From Caecitellus pseudoparvulus (lineage: Eukaryota; Bigyra: Bicosoecida): a stretch of DNA of 64,000 nucleotides. The number at the start of each line of letters is the position of its first letter. The stretch's first letter is position 1. Positions 11,201-20,636 of the stretch are shown in pieces. Below the pieces are notes generated by a model. That model was given only the letters and a program-made list of their open reading frames with translations. It ran no database searches and was not told where the DNA came from. The translations under genes were made by a program, and so were the position numbers. The stretch spans positions 124,001 to 188,000 of the forward strand of contig CBFFRQ010000054.1 in assembly GCA_965644315.1 (NCBI GenBank). Reading direction: 5' to 3'.

Positions 11201-13434
11201 TCGGGGGATGCGTGGCCTCCGCTGCCCAACAAGGTGCCGCCCGTGTCACCCCCCGCTCGGGCCAGGCCCTTCTCCACCTCGGCACTTGCGACCAGCGCCT
11301 GCACTGCCGCGTAGTACCCGCCGTTGGCAGCCTGCACGCCGCCCCGCTCAAATGTGATGCCGCTCCAAATCACGTACAGCAGCGCGACATGGGCCCATAG
11401 CTGCGGCAGGTGCGGCAGGCGCCGCGTCGTGACGGCATCCAGGCCATCCTGTCCTGCCGCCACGGAATCGCCCCCTGCTGCTGGCGCCCGCCCTGTGCCA
11501 CCCGCACCCCACCTGGCAGCCTTGCCTGCCTCGTGCAGTGCCACGGCGCACTGCTGCACGGCAGGGAGGTAGGCCTCCAGCACCTGCGCCAGGACCCACC
11601 CGTGCCCAGTGCGCTGGCAGGAGGAGGCCCACACGACGAGGGCAGGCAGCACCCCCTGCTCCGTCCAGTCGATGCTGTGGGGGTCACGGACTCGCCCGCC
11701 GCCCGCCCCACCCCCCGTGGCCAGGAAGCCCCCCCCACTGCGAGGGCTGAGGGGGGTCATGGCAGGGGGAGGGGGTGCTCCAGCCTCCTCCATCACTGCG
11801 GCACGCTCCCCTTGGCGGCTGGGCGGCCCATGTCCCGGGGTGCCTGGGCCCATCCCAGCCGCATCCGCAGCCCGCACACGGGCCTTCTCTGCTGCCTTGA
11901 GCTGGGCTGCCGTGCGAGCTGACGCATCAATGCCCAGCTGACCCAGCACCTCCAGCGCAATGGACCCGGCCTCAGCCACTCGCTGGGCATCGCCCCCTGC
12001 CAGCAGGCTCTGCGCCAGGGTCAGGCGCAGGGACATGAGGGGTGTTAAGCGGGCGGGCCCGCCCGAGTGACGTGGTGTGACGTCACTCTGCAGTGCCTCG
12101 CCGCCCTGCTCCACTGCCGTGCGCAGGCAAGCCAGGGCGTCCCCACTGCGGCCCAGTGCCTGCAGCAGACGCCCCAGGTGCACCCACAGCCCCGTGTGCT
12201 GCCCTGGTCCAGCCAGAGACACGGCACGGGACAGGAGGGTGACGGCAGCAGGAAGGCTCCCGGAAATTTCGTCGGCCGTCGCGGCACCCGCCAGCGCGGG
12301 CAGGCACGTGTCGTCCAGCGTGAGAGCCTTACCATACAGCGCTCGCACCGCCACTACGGGCGCCCCCAGCTTCATCTGCGCCGCCGCCAGGGCGGTGTAG
12401 CCTGTCACCAGCAACTTCCGCATGGTGGCCAGGTATTCCTGTGCCGCCGGCGTCATGCCTTCAAACGCCGCCTGCACGGCTGACGCCTTGCGTGCACGGC
12501 TCGCCTTGGCGCCCTTGGAGCTGCCCTGCCCCTTGGAGGCGCGAGGGGAGGCGGTGTTGCGGGGACTGCCGCCGCCAGAGGCACCCTCGCTGCCCTGAAA
12601 CACTGACCCCACCGTGACGGCATGTGTGTGAGTCAACGCCAACAGGTCCAGCACAGCACGCTTGCCAGGCGGCAGGTGCCGTGCAAAGAGCGCCTCAGAA
12701 CCGGCTGTACCGATGGAAATGGCCGCTCTATACTGCTTGCACGCCTCCCCGAACCGCCCCGCAGCGTCACGCAGCAGGCCCAGGTTCAGCAACGCACTCA
12801 CCAACAGCGTGTGCCACTCATTCGGCAGCGACGCAGCCAGCTGTGCGCTCTGGGAAGAGTCATATTGGGCTTCATTCAGTTGCCCGCCCCTGCCAGCAGC
12901 CTGGTGCCCCAGACCGGTGGACTGCCGGCCCTGGCCTCGCCGCAGCGTTTCAACGATGTGGGTCAACGCGCGCTCGGCGTCCGACACGCCTCCCGCACAG
13001 TGCAGCGCCGTGGCGAGGTTGTACCTGAAGAAGAGGTCTGCGCGAGCATCGTCCACGCCTGGCAGCTCCTTGTCGTACTTGTCATTGTACGCGCTGGCGC
13101 TCACGAGGCTGCCTGCCGCTGCACCCTGCACCCGCCGCACGCTCTCCGCGCTCAGCTTGGCCAGGCTCCGCAGCACAGGGATGGAGTGGGACACTGCACC
13201 ACCTGCGGACTGAATGTCGGCCAAGACATTGCCCATCAATGCCACCGCGCACCCCGCATGCACCTTCAATGCCGCGGCAAAGGCTGCGTTTGCCGCGGCA
13301 GGGCGTTTCTCAGCGAGAGCAGTGACACCTTTGGTGCAGTGCTTCCGAAGCGCAGCGACTACATGCCCCCTCCGCCCTTCCATCTCCCCACCATGTTCAG
13401 GTGACTGCGGAGGCGCCGCCTCATGAAGGTCCAT
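8203..13434 (-). CDS. Large TPR-repeat protein, function unknown
   Basis: A single 5.2-kb exon encodes 1743 aa. TPR-type helical pairs occur at the N-terminus (about residues 35-160), the middle (about 340-490, e.g. VVAVRALYGKALTLDD and ALGRSGDALACLRTAV) and the C-terminal third (GDFAGAAALLRKGTGG, and NRHDLAARVYSNAARAAG near the end). A low-complexity basic segment (SKRSEQ followed by RRRRERRAAAK) lies around residue 1120, next to an acidic Ser/Glu stretch, which may be a nuclear signal or linker. No catalytic domain was recognised, and I cannot assign it to a named TPR family such as CTR9 or SKI3. The start is the first ATG of the frame; no intron is needed. Position scoring is approximate. 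Confidence 0.75.
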   Translation of the reverse strand: MDLHEAAPPQSPEHGGEMEGRRGHVVAALRKHCTKGVTALAEKRPAAANAAFAAALKVHAGCAVALMGNVLADIQSAGGAVSHSIPVLRSLAKLSAESVRRVQGAAAGSLVSASAYNDKYDKELPGVDDARADLFFRYNLATALHCAGGVSDAERALTHIVETLRRGQGRQSTGLGHQAAGRGGQLNEAQYDSSQSAQLAASLPNEWHTLLVSALLNLGLLRDAAGRFGEACKQYRAAISIGTAGSEALFARHLPPGKRAVLDLLALTHTHAVTVGSVFQGSEGASGGGSPRNTASPRASKGQGSSKGAKASRARKASAVQAAFEGMTPAAQEYLATMRKLLVTGYTALAAAQMKLGAPVVAVRALYGKALTLDDTCLPALAGAATADEISGSLPAAVTLLSRAVSLAGPGQHTGLWVHLGRLLQALGRSGDALACLRTAVEQGGEALQSDVTPRHSGGPARLTPLMSLRLTLAQSLLAGGDAQRVAEAGSIALEVLGQLGIDASARTAAQLKAAEKARVRAADAAGMGPGTPGHGPPSRQGERAAVMEEAGAPPPPAMTPLSPRSGGGFLATGGGAGGGRVRDPHSIDWTEQGVLPALVVWASSCQRTGHGWVLAQVLEAYLPAVQQCAVALHEAGKAARWGAGGTGRAPAAGGDSVAAGQDGLDAVTTRRLPHLPQLWAHVALLYVIWSGITFERGGVQAANGGYYAAVQALVASAEVEKGLARAGGDTGGTLLGSGGHASPDATMAVPCWWSLGVVRYLYRACAEYGIGVASHLLARPDRALRHLVRGLDAVSKGREAAHANAEAALGSSSVRITGPKTWTAMAARLRYCMALALEGVGQAAAADKQLAGILEGAAVSHEAAKASVPGSGPAAPPPPGAKLSGEALCRAAAALAAAQLRCHKPGAAVVVTADMLRSHTGSGRMATAHALTLYHASADSGGGVETVVRALTEAKGVLARAGVSIAALDRPEGAARGSGAVRGEAHAVTKLDALLDAVYVHFSLALLLHLRHVRQWNPRAMPGISTALHQAGAVGGDGGGVVSMWQRDEVGADPEGGGGAAARDKSQRDALNAIEEYRKALKAVRALHSATAHLVDAAQAAAPPQLSAREGPAPSASSKRSEQVSAATRRRRERRAAAKAAAAAASEGEGKASDGIQTVSVTDRAAGRQLRLRVDTGAPRPASEDVEGSSAGRDGTVDSVTLRPEEPEEARTAAPTSVLSAGTAQGGLTPTFVAHVRTLQVHIRTCLGCAHASTGALQEAMRQFEEAGALDGENRIVDTAQGAVQAALRRNSTMAAAYTSALALYRDGDFAGAAALLRKGTGGSTTGAPTRHTLLYGLCLCGQGAAGEGHKHLARYVAAWPTDHVGHTALAAACFALYQGRRTGPYPSMADVVSAALDHAQRAIGLTPAAMWQAHAVSGQVFHQRKKHAAARDSFSAGAAACALPLQKVQLMQMAALAARAGGGVPSEIALAFRAAADCARDVLAASSDLPGEGAPQGGMFTGLVLEGDGEDAAAQGEVSGQLVKLSAGDAARVSVLQAACLHEGGLQLLTAGTSPASALAEFNAAAAALEHSAAFSVRGATEQGPLSSGGSASSLAVSDRLAPSPSGAWAGLLPVPHTHPDRPSNAHVASATVEARKLLVEVHHCRAVCGLRQRNAAGAAAAAYAALAYNPHHTPALVCLGDAFSGANRHDLAARVYSNAARAAGDEPGGAIAKRLDRAVAQATAAAALASWRESHPQGRA

Positions 13435-13837
13435 GCCCCCTTCGGCTGTGCCTTGGCGAGGTCAGCGCACTTCTCGGTCGCTGGGACTTCCTGGTTTGCT
13501 CCACTCCGTCCCCTTCCTCACAACACCCGCAGCAGGCCGTGCGCCGGTCCGTGCACACCAGGCCGGGACGCAGAAGCTGCGGGTAGGCATCATATTCTCA
13601 GTCCTCCAATGTGATGAGTAAATTTGTCGCAATTGAGAGAAGTTAAGCGGTATATGTAATAAAAGAGTGCTACTGTCGGGCAACTCTGCGCGGGCTCAGC
13701 CGTCCTTCAGTGCAAGATCTGTCAGAACCACACCCTGGACCGCGCGGTCTGACAGCCATGCCACGCCTCATGAACCCAAACCAGCCATGTCCCACTTGAC
13801 AAGGCCAAAATTAGCATTCTTGCGATGCATTGATTTC
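13435..13837. other. Intergenic stretch between TPR gene and PIN1
   Basis: Both neighbours are on the minus strand, so this 403-bp gap contains the TPR gene's 5' flank and PIN1's 3' flank. The segment about 13590-13680 is visibly richer in A/T than its surroundings. No gene is seen. Confidence 0.5.
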
Positions 13838-14458
13838 TCAGCCAGTGCGGAGAATGATGTGCACGCCAGAGTCCGTGTCCACGACGCCTGACAGCTCGCC
13901 CACCTTCAGCGCAAAGGTGGCGTCTTCAAAGGGCTTCTGCATCTGGCCCCGCTGGAAGAAGCCGAGGTCTCCCCCCCGCTTCGCGGAGCTGCAGTCGCTC
14001 TCCTGGCCGGCAAGCTCTGCAAAGTCTGCTTCACCATCCACGATGGACTGCCTGAACGCCTTCAGCTTGGTGATGGCGTCTTCCTTGCTGATGGTGATGA
14101 CGTCCTGCCTCCATGACGACGGTCTGCGGCTGTTCTTGTGCTTCACCAACAAGTGGCTGGCCCGCACTTTCTCCTGCGAACGGCGTGTGGCAAGCAGCTG
14201 GCGTTACTCATCGAAACGCCAGCATCGGCTGCCGTGCTCACCTCGGTTGCTGCCTTGGCAGCTTCAGTGGGCACCTCCCACTGGGTCTTGCGAGTCACAG
14301 TGTTAAAGTAGTACACTGCACGGCAGACAGCATCCGAGTGTGCCACTTGATGCGGCGGGCAGTGTGGCGAAGCGTTGCTCCTGGCACTCACGCTTGCCAG
14401 GGTGCGAGGTGGACTCCTTGGCCACCCAGCCATCGGGCAGGGAGGATGTGCTGGCCAT
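13838..14458 (-). CDS. PIN1: PIN1-type peptidyl-prolyl isomerase (WW + parvulin)
   Basis: Three exons, 14458-14392, 14315-14242 and 14173-13838, have introns of 76 nt (GTGAGT) and 68 nt (GTGAGC). They make a 158-aa protein, close to human PIN1 (163 aa). Exon 1 plus 2 give the WW domain: [32 protein letters not shown], with both tryptophans and the YYFN strand. Exon 3 gives the parvulin domain: [20 protein letters not shown] (phosphate-binding Arg pair), [15 protein letters not shown] with the catalytic Cys, [14 protein letters not shown], and the terminal [12 protein letters not shown]. It isomerises phospho-Ser/Thr-Pro bonds in cell-cycle and transcription proteins. Start and frame are fixed by the domain. 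Divergent from the glycosyltransferase-like gene at 14765. Confidence 0.96.
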
Positions 14459-14764
14459 TGTGCAAGGGTGTGAGAGGAAAAGCACTGGATTCCAGATGCT
14501 GCGAGCTTCCGACGCTTTCTAGACCATGAAATCTGTTTGTTATAGGTGTGAGTGTTTTGCCCAGTGCAAAGCAAAGTAGCCGAGAGCGCAGTGCCAAGCA
14601 ACACAACAAAGATACCAAGCCAGCAATGTCCAGGCCAGGAAGGCACTCTTGTGCCAAGCTGGGCAAGTGCATTGCTGGATCCTGGGAGGAACACGCCTGA
14701 ATCCAGGGTGTGGAGTGTCAAGCCGAGGTTTGAATTCCCCCAGGGCGCTCGCGGAAATCGGCGT
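14459..14764. other. Divergent promoter region, PIN1 / glycosyltransferase-like gene
   Basis: The 306 bp between divergent start codons. A tRNA-box-B-like string near 14728-14742 lacks a matching box A and is not a tRNA. Nothing else was recognised. Confidence 0.45.
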
Positions 14765-17241
14765 ATGGCAGCAACAAGTCACCGACCCCACCCGCCCCCA
14801 GCGCCTGCGGCGCAAGGAAATCCTTGGAAGGAGGCAGCTGGGCCGATAATAGTCGTGTTTGTCGCACTTGCCACTGCATGGCTGTCACTTGATGCAGGTG
14901 TGTTGGAGGGACTGGTCAGAGGCCGGGAACCAAGGTGAGGCGCTCCGGACGCTGCGCCGTGGGCGTCTCCAAAGGACAGCCACTTCCTCATGACCCATGC
15001 AGAGGTGTTCACATGGACTATGCCCCTCTGCTACGGTTTGCCTTCCCCACCAACGGATCAACCCTTGACCTCGGGCTGGCTGCGCCGCTGCGCCTCATGC
15101 ACGACACCTCAGTGCATTTTTGCAACCGCACCTGCGGGCAGCAAGCCACCCCTGCGCCACCCCTGCTCTTGTGCCACTCAAAGGCACCATCTCAACGAAC
15201 TTGTGAGCACCTGCCTTGCTCCGCCTTCACCACGCTGCAGGTGCCAGCGCCCACCATGGAAGCAGGTGTGCACTCGCTGGAGCTCGACATTCCATCTTGC
15301 TCCGGAGAGCTGCAGCGCGTGAGCGTGACATACAATGTGACGAAAAGCACTGCCCCGGAGCTCTGTAGTTCAGCAAGATTTGTGGATAGTGCCTGTGCTG
15401 CAGAGGAGGCCCAACAGGCATCTGTCGCTCACGGGCTGCCAAGACGAGTTCTTGCTGCAGTGCTCAGCGACCCGAGGGATGCCAACGGCCGACGCTCTGC
15501 ACGGTCCACATGGGCACAACCAGCCCTGCAGCTGACTGTAGTCTTCGTGCTCCCACGCAGTGCCCTTGAGTCACCCCAGGGAGTAGCGCTCCGAGCGGAA
15601 TCAGCTGAGCATGGCGACCTGCTGTTCGTGAACACGCCAACCATGAGAGTCCCCATGCTCAGCGCCTTGCAAGCCCTTGGGCGCGGGGGAGTGCCCAGTC
15701 GCCCTGATTTCGTTCTCATTGTGCCGTCTGACATGTGGGTAGACATGCCGAGGCTGCTGCATCGACTGGCGACGGCACCTCTGCTGCGGTGGGCGGCATG
15801 TGCTTCGGTAAACCCAACGGCTGGGCCGTGTGCCCTGTCAGCAGACCTAGTTCTGAACTGGCCCCCTGGTGTGGTCGACTTCTGGAGTGGCCTGACTGCT
15901 GTTGGGGTGCAGGTGCAGGGTCTGGGCAATGCCACAGCACAGTGTCCGGTGCGCGTGTCGGAGGCAAGTGGGCAAGCGTCCGCCATGCATGGGGCAGACG
16001 ATGGCAGCTTGGAGGATGCCACTGCGGCACACTGCTCCATGGCAGCCAGCGATGATGCCAAGGGTGCGCTTGTGCAGGCTATGGGCGTGTGCAAGCGTGC
16101 TGGGAGTGCGGCGTTCCACGCAGCGCATGCGCCGTGCAGCTCCCCCCACGCGCTGCAACATACGCCCAACTTGAGCAAGCTGCTGGGGTCACACGGCCAG
16201 TGTGTTACGGGTGAGGGGCCAGGGACGTTGTTGACAGTGTTCACGACGCTGGCCATGCCGCCACCGCCACACAGAACCCAGCAGCAGCACCAGAAGGCTG
16301 CCATTCATCGCAACACGATCAGGGCCTTGGTTGCGCTGCGGCCATGGGTGGCTGTGGTGGTGTTCGTGGGGGACGCGCACACGGCAGCTGCACTGGAGGA
16401 GGAAGGCGTTGCGGTGGTTCGAGAGGGGTTCCGACTGTCCCCCATGGGCATCCCGTACTTGAAGGACATGTACGGGTGGGTGGAGGAGCACAGTCGAGCT
16501 CCCATGCACGGGTACATGAACGCGGACATCCTGTTCGGGCCAGGCCTCGTGGATGCAGTGGATGTCGTGTTGCGCAGTGTGATGCAGGGGGGGCTGTCAT
16601 CCAGACTGCTCCTCACTGGCCGGCGCTACAATGTGCACATGCAGGATGCCGCGCAGGGCAAGGAGGCTGTTGGTCACCTGGCCCGCAACGAACCCCTGGG
16701 CGCAGCGGGGGCTTTTCACGCACACCTGTGCAAATCTGCTCGCAGGTTTGTGCCAGGCGCCCTGGACTACTTCTTCATCACCCGTGGCTCCTGGCACTGG
16801 CCATCCATCCCGGACTTCGTGCCTGGCCGACACTCGTTTGACCTGTGGCTCGTTGATCATAGCTTCCGTGATGATCTTGACCGCGTGGACATCAGCGAGG
16901 TCACGTGGCCCCTGCACCAGTCGGAGCAGGCACACGACCCAGTCGGATCTGCAACGTCAACCATGGACTATGATTTTAATCAGCGCGCCATGGCTCCCTT
17001 CATTGGCGGCATCGCGCGTGGTACAGCCGAGCATGTCAATTGGAAGCTGGTTGCCAATGCGGGTGGTGCGATGCAGCTTCGTCCAGGGCCACTGCCCAGT
17101 CGCAGTGGAGGCTCTGGCCCGCCTTGGACGGGCCTGAGATTTCAAGGCCACATCGACCCGATTAGCGGCCAGCGTCTGCTTTGTTCTGACGAGCAGAACC
17201 CAGGCCATCCACATCTCGTCTGCGAGTACGTCCGAGGTTGA
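14765..17241 (+). CDS. Type II membrane glycosyltransferase-like protein, copy A
   Basis: Exon 1 (14765-14934) and exon 2 (15003-17241) are joined across a 68-nt intron (AAG|GTGAGG...ATGCAG), giving 802 aa. Exon 1 encodes a short Pro-rich cytosolic tail and one signal-anchor helix (GPIIVVFVALATAWLSLDAG), as expected for a Golgi enzyme. Residues about 210-330 resemble GT31 beta-1,3-galactosyltransferases (RRSARSTWAQ, AEHGDLLFV, then PDFVLIVPSDMWVDM), but the usual DDD triad is replaced. Residues about 420-720 form a second conserved unit: CVTGEGPGTLLTVFTTL, GIPYLKDMYGWVEEHS, HGYMNADILFGP, LDYFFITRGSWHWPSIPDF and YDFNQR; NAD-ILF may play the DxD role. Substrate unknown. The copy at 44152 shares a near-identical 1.2-kb tract. 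An hAT transposon begins 30 bp after the stop codon. Confidence 0.8.
15391..16620 (+). repeat. Near-identical tract, copy A (paired with 44731-45960)
   Basis: This 1230-bp coding segment aligns without any gap to 44731-45960 at a constant offset of 29,340. Counting by hand over 15421-16620 gives 47 mismatches in 1200 columns, about 96 % identity. Similarity stops abruptly at 16621, then returns for about 70 nt (16765-16836) with one mismatch at an offset of 29,337. Confidence 0.95.
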
Positions 17242-17270
17242 CCCGTAACGTTCCCCAGTTGCCCTGCGTC

Positions 17271-17297
17271 CAGGGTGTCCCAAATGTAAATTTTACA
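17271..17297 (+). repeat. Left terminal inverted repeat of the hAT element
   Basis: This is a 27-bp repeat starting CAGGGTGTCCCAAATG and ending TTTTACA. It matches the reverse complement of 20610-20636 at 26 of 27 positions. Confidence 0.93.
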
Positions 17298-17885
17298 AGG
17301 TGTTTTTACATACACGCCTTTACAAGGCTTCGGGCGGCTCCATTTTTGTAAAAAATTACAAGGAGCTAAATCACCACAAACGCGTTTTTCTCACTTTCTA
17401 ACATCCCTGCCCACCTCTGCTAGCCATAAATGCGTGATATCTACCCTTTGTTTCCCCCTTGCGCTCCGCTCTGGTGCGTGCCGATGCCGTTCGTGAAGCT
17501 CCGCATGACGCGCTGCGGATTTTGCAAGCTGGGTAAAGCTGTAACCTTTACAAGCCTTGAAGCGGCCCACAAGGCACTCTGCGCCGCGCCCTTCTAACAG
17601 GCAGGACAAGATAGCTTATAAAATATGCCTGTGGTGCCAAATATTGTGCAGGGGATGCCGACCGCGGAGACTGTGGGGGACAGTGACTCAGCGTGGGTCA
17701 CAGACACGCCTGGCTTCACTTGCCAAGAATGCCGCCCTGCTATCGTCCAATACTTTGACAAAGCTGGCCCCCCGTCCAAAGCAGAGCTTTGCCGCTAAGT
17801 GGGCAAGCTTCTGCTATAATAAACGCAGTTCCCAGACGCCGGCATTGAGATGTTTCCCTTCTTCGCCCTGGCGTCCAAGCACTAA

Positions 17886-20489
17886 AAAGCCTCAGGGAGG
17901 AGGCCCAAGCAAGCTGTCCCGGACTGCATCACGTGCACGGGAAAAAGGGTGCGATTGGCTAAGCGTGAGCTGGCCATGTACTGCGGGTACACTGCTGCTG
18001 AGTTCACCACTGCCAACCGCCGCGGGCGGAGCGTGTGGCAAATGACAGAGGCCAAGAAGAGGGAGCTGAGGTCCAGTACCGGGGTGGCATCAGCGGCAAG
18101 CATCGTCCGCAGGGCTGCAGCGGTTGGATCCAACGCAGATCGCGTTGATGACGCTGGCATCGCAAAGTCCCACCTCATCATGATGGGCACAGCTGCAGGG
18201 CTCAGTGTGCGCTCCATCGCTGAGTTCATGGGGGACGATGCAGTGGAGCTCCTGGGCATGACCACCGACAGCACCAGCCGGAGCACCGTTCATCGTGTTG
18301 CATTGCAGAATGGCGAGCGTGTGCGAGGGTGGATCAGGCAGGAGCTGAACAACCCTGACAACCGCGACACATTCATCAGCCTGTCCATGGACTGCTCGTC
18401 GTACAACAATGAGCCAGTGACGTTCATCATGTGCAGCTGCCCTGGAGTCTTCGCTGGGAGGCCCGTCTTGTTGCGCTGCTTCTGCCACCACGACCACAGC
18501 CGCGCCGTGACTCTAGCTGAGATGATTTTGCAGACGCTGTATGAGTACGCAATCGAGCCATCCCGCATATCTGCCATAGTGAGCGACAATGCCAGTGTGA
18601 ACATTGCTGGTACGCGGCGCCTTCGTCACTTTGCCTCGGCAAAGTCAGCCCTTGTTGGTGCTGACGCCGGAGATGTGAGCGAGGCGCGCCTGACGGAGCT
18701 TCTGCAGTATGCCACTCTGAGCTGGAACCTGTACGCTGAGCATGTACTGGAGGAGAGCGCAGAGGACGGAGCTGGTGTGCAGGCTGCCCCAGCTGCCGCA
18801 CCAGCTGGGGGGGATGCTCCTGCTGCTGGTGCCTACACCCCTGCGCCAGGGCCAGCAGACGATGCGCGCGCCACCGCTGCATCGACAAGGCTGCAGGAAA
18901 CGAAGCAGTACATCTCCCGTGCTCCAAGCAGTGACAAGGTGGCCGGCCAGGCCGTGGACTTGGCCGTGTACACGGAGGCCGAGCACAGCGCGCGGCGTAG
19001 CAACCTGCGTAAGTGGCTGCACAAGAAGGGCGTGTCGGGATCTCTACAAAACCTCAGCAAGCTTCTGCACGTGGGCTGCTTCTCACACTCTCTGGCTCTG
19101 ATGGAGAAGGCCGTGTGCTCGCACTTTGGGTACACGTGCGCATCCCTAACCACCCTGCACTCAGTCCTCTGCAGCGCGCACAGCCGCCAGCGCCGGCAGC
19201 GAGCGCGGCAACTTGGAGCGTACGCTTCCCAGCTGAATTTCTGCGAGACCCGGTGGGGTACACGCACTGCTGCACTGGGCAAGGTGCTACAGCTACGACA
19301 GCGGCTATGTGCGTGGCTGGAGGAGGAGCTGCGGCGGGAGCACCCCAACCGGGACACCGCCTTGAAGATGGACCTGCAGCGGACGTTGAAGTGGCTCAAG
19401 AACACCAGCTTTATGGCGGAGGCCAAGGTCATGTTCGGCATGTGCTCCATCATCAACTCCTGCGTGCACGCGGTGCAGGCAGACGCTGTCAGCGACGGCG
19501 CGCTGGCCAGTGTGCTAGAGATCGGCGACAAGCTGGAAAACCTGTGGCTCCTGGAGGACAACGTGAATATGGCCGTCCGTGCAGCTTGGGCATCCTTCTG
19601 TAGGCCTGGAACTGAGTACATGGAGGGCGACGTGCATGCCCAGCACCCGCATGCAGCCAGCCGTGCCCAGCAACGCCGCATGGAGCTGGCCGGCACTGCG
19701 AAGGCTGCTGCTCGGAGCGGCCTGCACAAGTACAAGCACTACATTCAGCGGTGGCGTGGAGTGCTGAGGATCAGGCACATCCTGCAGGCAGACAAGGACA
19801 TTGGCGCTGCCATCCGTGGCAAGTTCCCCCTTTCTGAGCTGGAGCAAGGCGTGGAGGCGCTGCCTGGGCAGCGCACGCGACTGCTTAGCGAGGTGCTGGC
19901 GGGTGTCTTCCCCAACCCCACCTCTGCTGTACCGTACGGCCCCGCTGATGTATCTGCTTTGAACGCCGAGTTCTTCAGCTTCATGCGCTCTGCTGCGGGA
20001 GCGGGGCAGGGGGCGTCTCCGCTGTGGCATCGCCTGGATGTGGTGGCAGCGGCCCGTGAGCACCCAGCCCTGGCCTGGCGCAAGTTGCGACGGGAGTTTC
20101 CCGTGATGGCTCGCATTGGTGAGGCGCTGTGGTGCATCCCGGTTACCAGCACTGACGCGGAGCGCGCCTTGAGTCGTCTGACGCGCATGGAGAGCAACAA
20201 ACAGATGAGCAACAGCGGGCAGGTCTGGCTGCACGCCAGGATGATGGTGCTCTGCAATCGCGACTTGTGCACGTCCATGAAGGAGCGGTTCCTTAGGAAG
20301 CGCCGCCGTGAAGCTGCTGCCGTCGCGGATGCGATCTCGCGCGCGGCTCGAGCGCGCGCAGAGGTTGCTGGGAGTGGCTCACTGCGGCGTGCATTTGCAG
20401 CTGCGGGCGGCATGGCTCGCCAGCAGCCTGCTGAGGGTGAGCTGGGTAGTGCTGCAGGGGCTCCAGGCAAGCGCCCACGTAGAGAGTAG
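17886..20489 (+). CDS. hAT transposase (main exon)
   Basis: The open frame from just after a TAA at 17883 to 20489 encodes about 867 aa. Three features mark it as a hAT DDE transposase: an Asp in LSMDCSSYNNEPVTFIM, an Asp in SAIVSDNASVN, and the C-terminal dimerisation block IPVTSTDAERALSRL with its Glu. A Cys pair (PDCITC) is near the start and may be part of a BED-like finger. No ATG precedes the conserved region in this frame until LAMYCGY, so an upstream exon is likely. A candidate is the ATG at 17625, whose frame runs to 17798 and holds a second Cys pair (FTCQEC); an intron of roughly 100 nt would join them, but the exact splice is not determined. The frame has no internal stop, so the enzyme may be intact. 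Confidence 0.85.
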   Translation, partial: KASGRRPKQAVPDCITCTGKRVRLAKRELAMYCGYTAAEFTTANRRGRSVWQMTEAKKRELRSSTGVASAASIVRRAAAVGSNADRVDDAGIAKSHLIMMGTAAGLSVRSIAEFMGDDAVELLGMTTDSTSRSTVHRVALQNGERVRGWIRQELNNPDNRDTFISLSMDCSSYNNEPVTFIMCSCPGVFAGRPVLLRCFCHHDHSRAVTLAEMILQTLYEYAIEPSRISAIVSDNASVNIAGTRRLRHFASAKSALVGADAGDVSEARLTELLQYATLSWNLYAEHVLEESAEDGAGVQAAPAAAPAGGDAPAAGAYTPAPGPADDARATAASTRLQETKQYISRAPSSDKVAGQAVDLAVYTEAEHSARRSNLRKWLHKKGVSGSLQNLSKLLHVGCFSHSLALMEKAVCSHFGYTCASLTTLHSVLCSAHSRQRRQRARQLGAYASQLNFCETRWGTRTAALGKVLQLRQRLCAWLEEELRREHPNRDTALKMDLQRTLKWLKNTSFMAEAKVMFGMCSIINSCVHAVQADAVSDGALASVLEIGDKLENLWLLEDNVNMAVRAAWASFCRPGTEYMEGDVHAQHPHAASRAQQRRMELAGTAKAAARSGLHKYKHYIQRWRGVLRIRHILQADKDIGAAIRGKFPLSELEQGVEALPGQRTRLLSEVLAGVFPNPTSAVPYGPADVSALNAEFFSFMRSAAGAGQGASPLWHRLDVVAAAREHPALAWRKLRREFPVMARIGEALWCIPVTSTDAERALSRLTRMESNKQMSNSGQVWLHARMMVLCNRDLCTSMKERFLRKRRREAAAVADAISRAARARAEVAGSGSLRRAFAAAGGMARQQPAEGELGSAAGAPGKRPRRE

Positions 20490-20609
20490 CCACCATTTGG
20501 GTGCATTTGCTCGCAATGCATGTGAGTGACTGAGACCAATTTGGGGGGTCAAAATTTGTAAATTTTTACACGAAAACCCTTTACAAGGTACCCTAAAATG
20601 GCCTTTACA

Positions 20610-20636
20610 TGTAAAATTTACACTTGGGACACCCTG
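20610..20636 (-). repeat. Right terminal inverted repeat of the hAT element
   Basis: Reverse complement of the left 27-bp terminus with one mismatch; ends GGGACACCCTG on the plus strand. Confidence 0.93.

Larger units (their letters stand above)
17271..20636 (+). mobile_element. hAT-superfamily DNA transposon, apparently complete
   Basis: A 3366-bp element is bounded by 27-bp terminal inverted repeats that begin CAGGGTGTCCCAA and differ at one position (A in the left copy, G in the right copy at base 14). CA at the 5' end and the CAGGG start are typical of hAT elements. Several subterminal TTTACAAGG-like motifs occur at both ends (near 17292, 17320, 17357 and 20577), likely transposase-binding sites. 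It carries one transposase gene with a long open frame. The 8 bp directly flanking each end are not identical; a 6-bp repeat CCTGCG is present on both sides, directly outside the right end but offset by two bases on the left (or symmetric if each end is extended by 2 bp), so the target-site duplication is unclear. It sits between a glycosyltransferase-like gene and a methyltransferase-like gene. Confidence 0.9.

Noticed and set aside
14728-14742. String resembling a tRNA B-box (GGTTTGAATTCC)
   Set aside because: No A-box at the right distance, no acceptor-stem pairing, and it lies in a divergent promoter region.
17271-20636. Retrotransposon with LTRs
   Set aside because: Ends are inverted rather than direct repeats, and the protein is a hAT transposase without reverse transcriptase.
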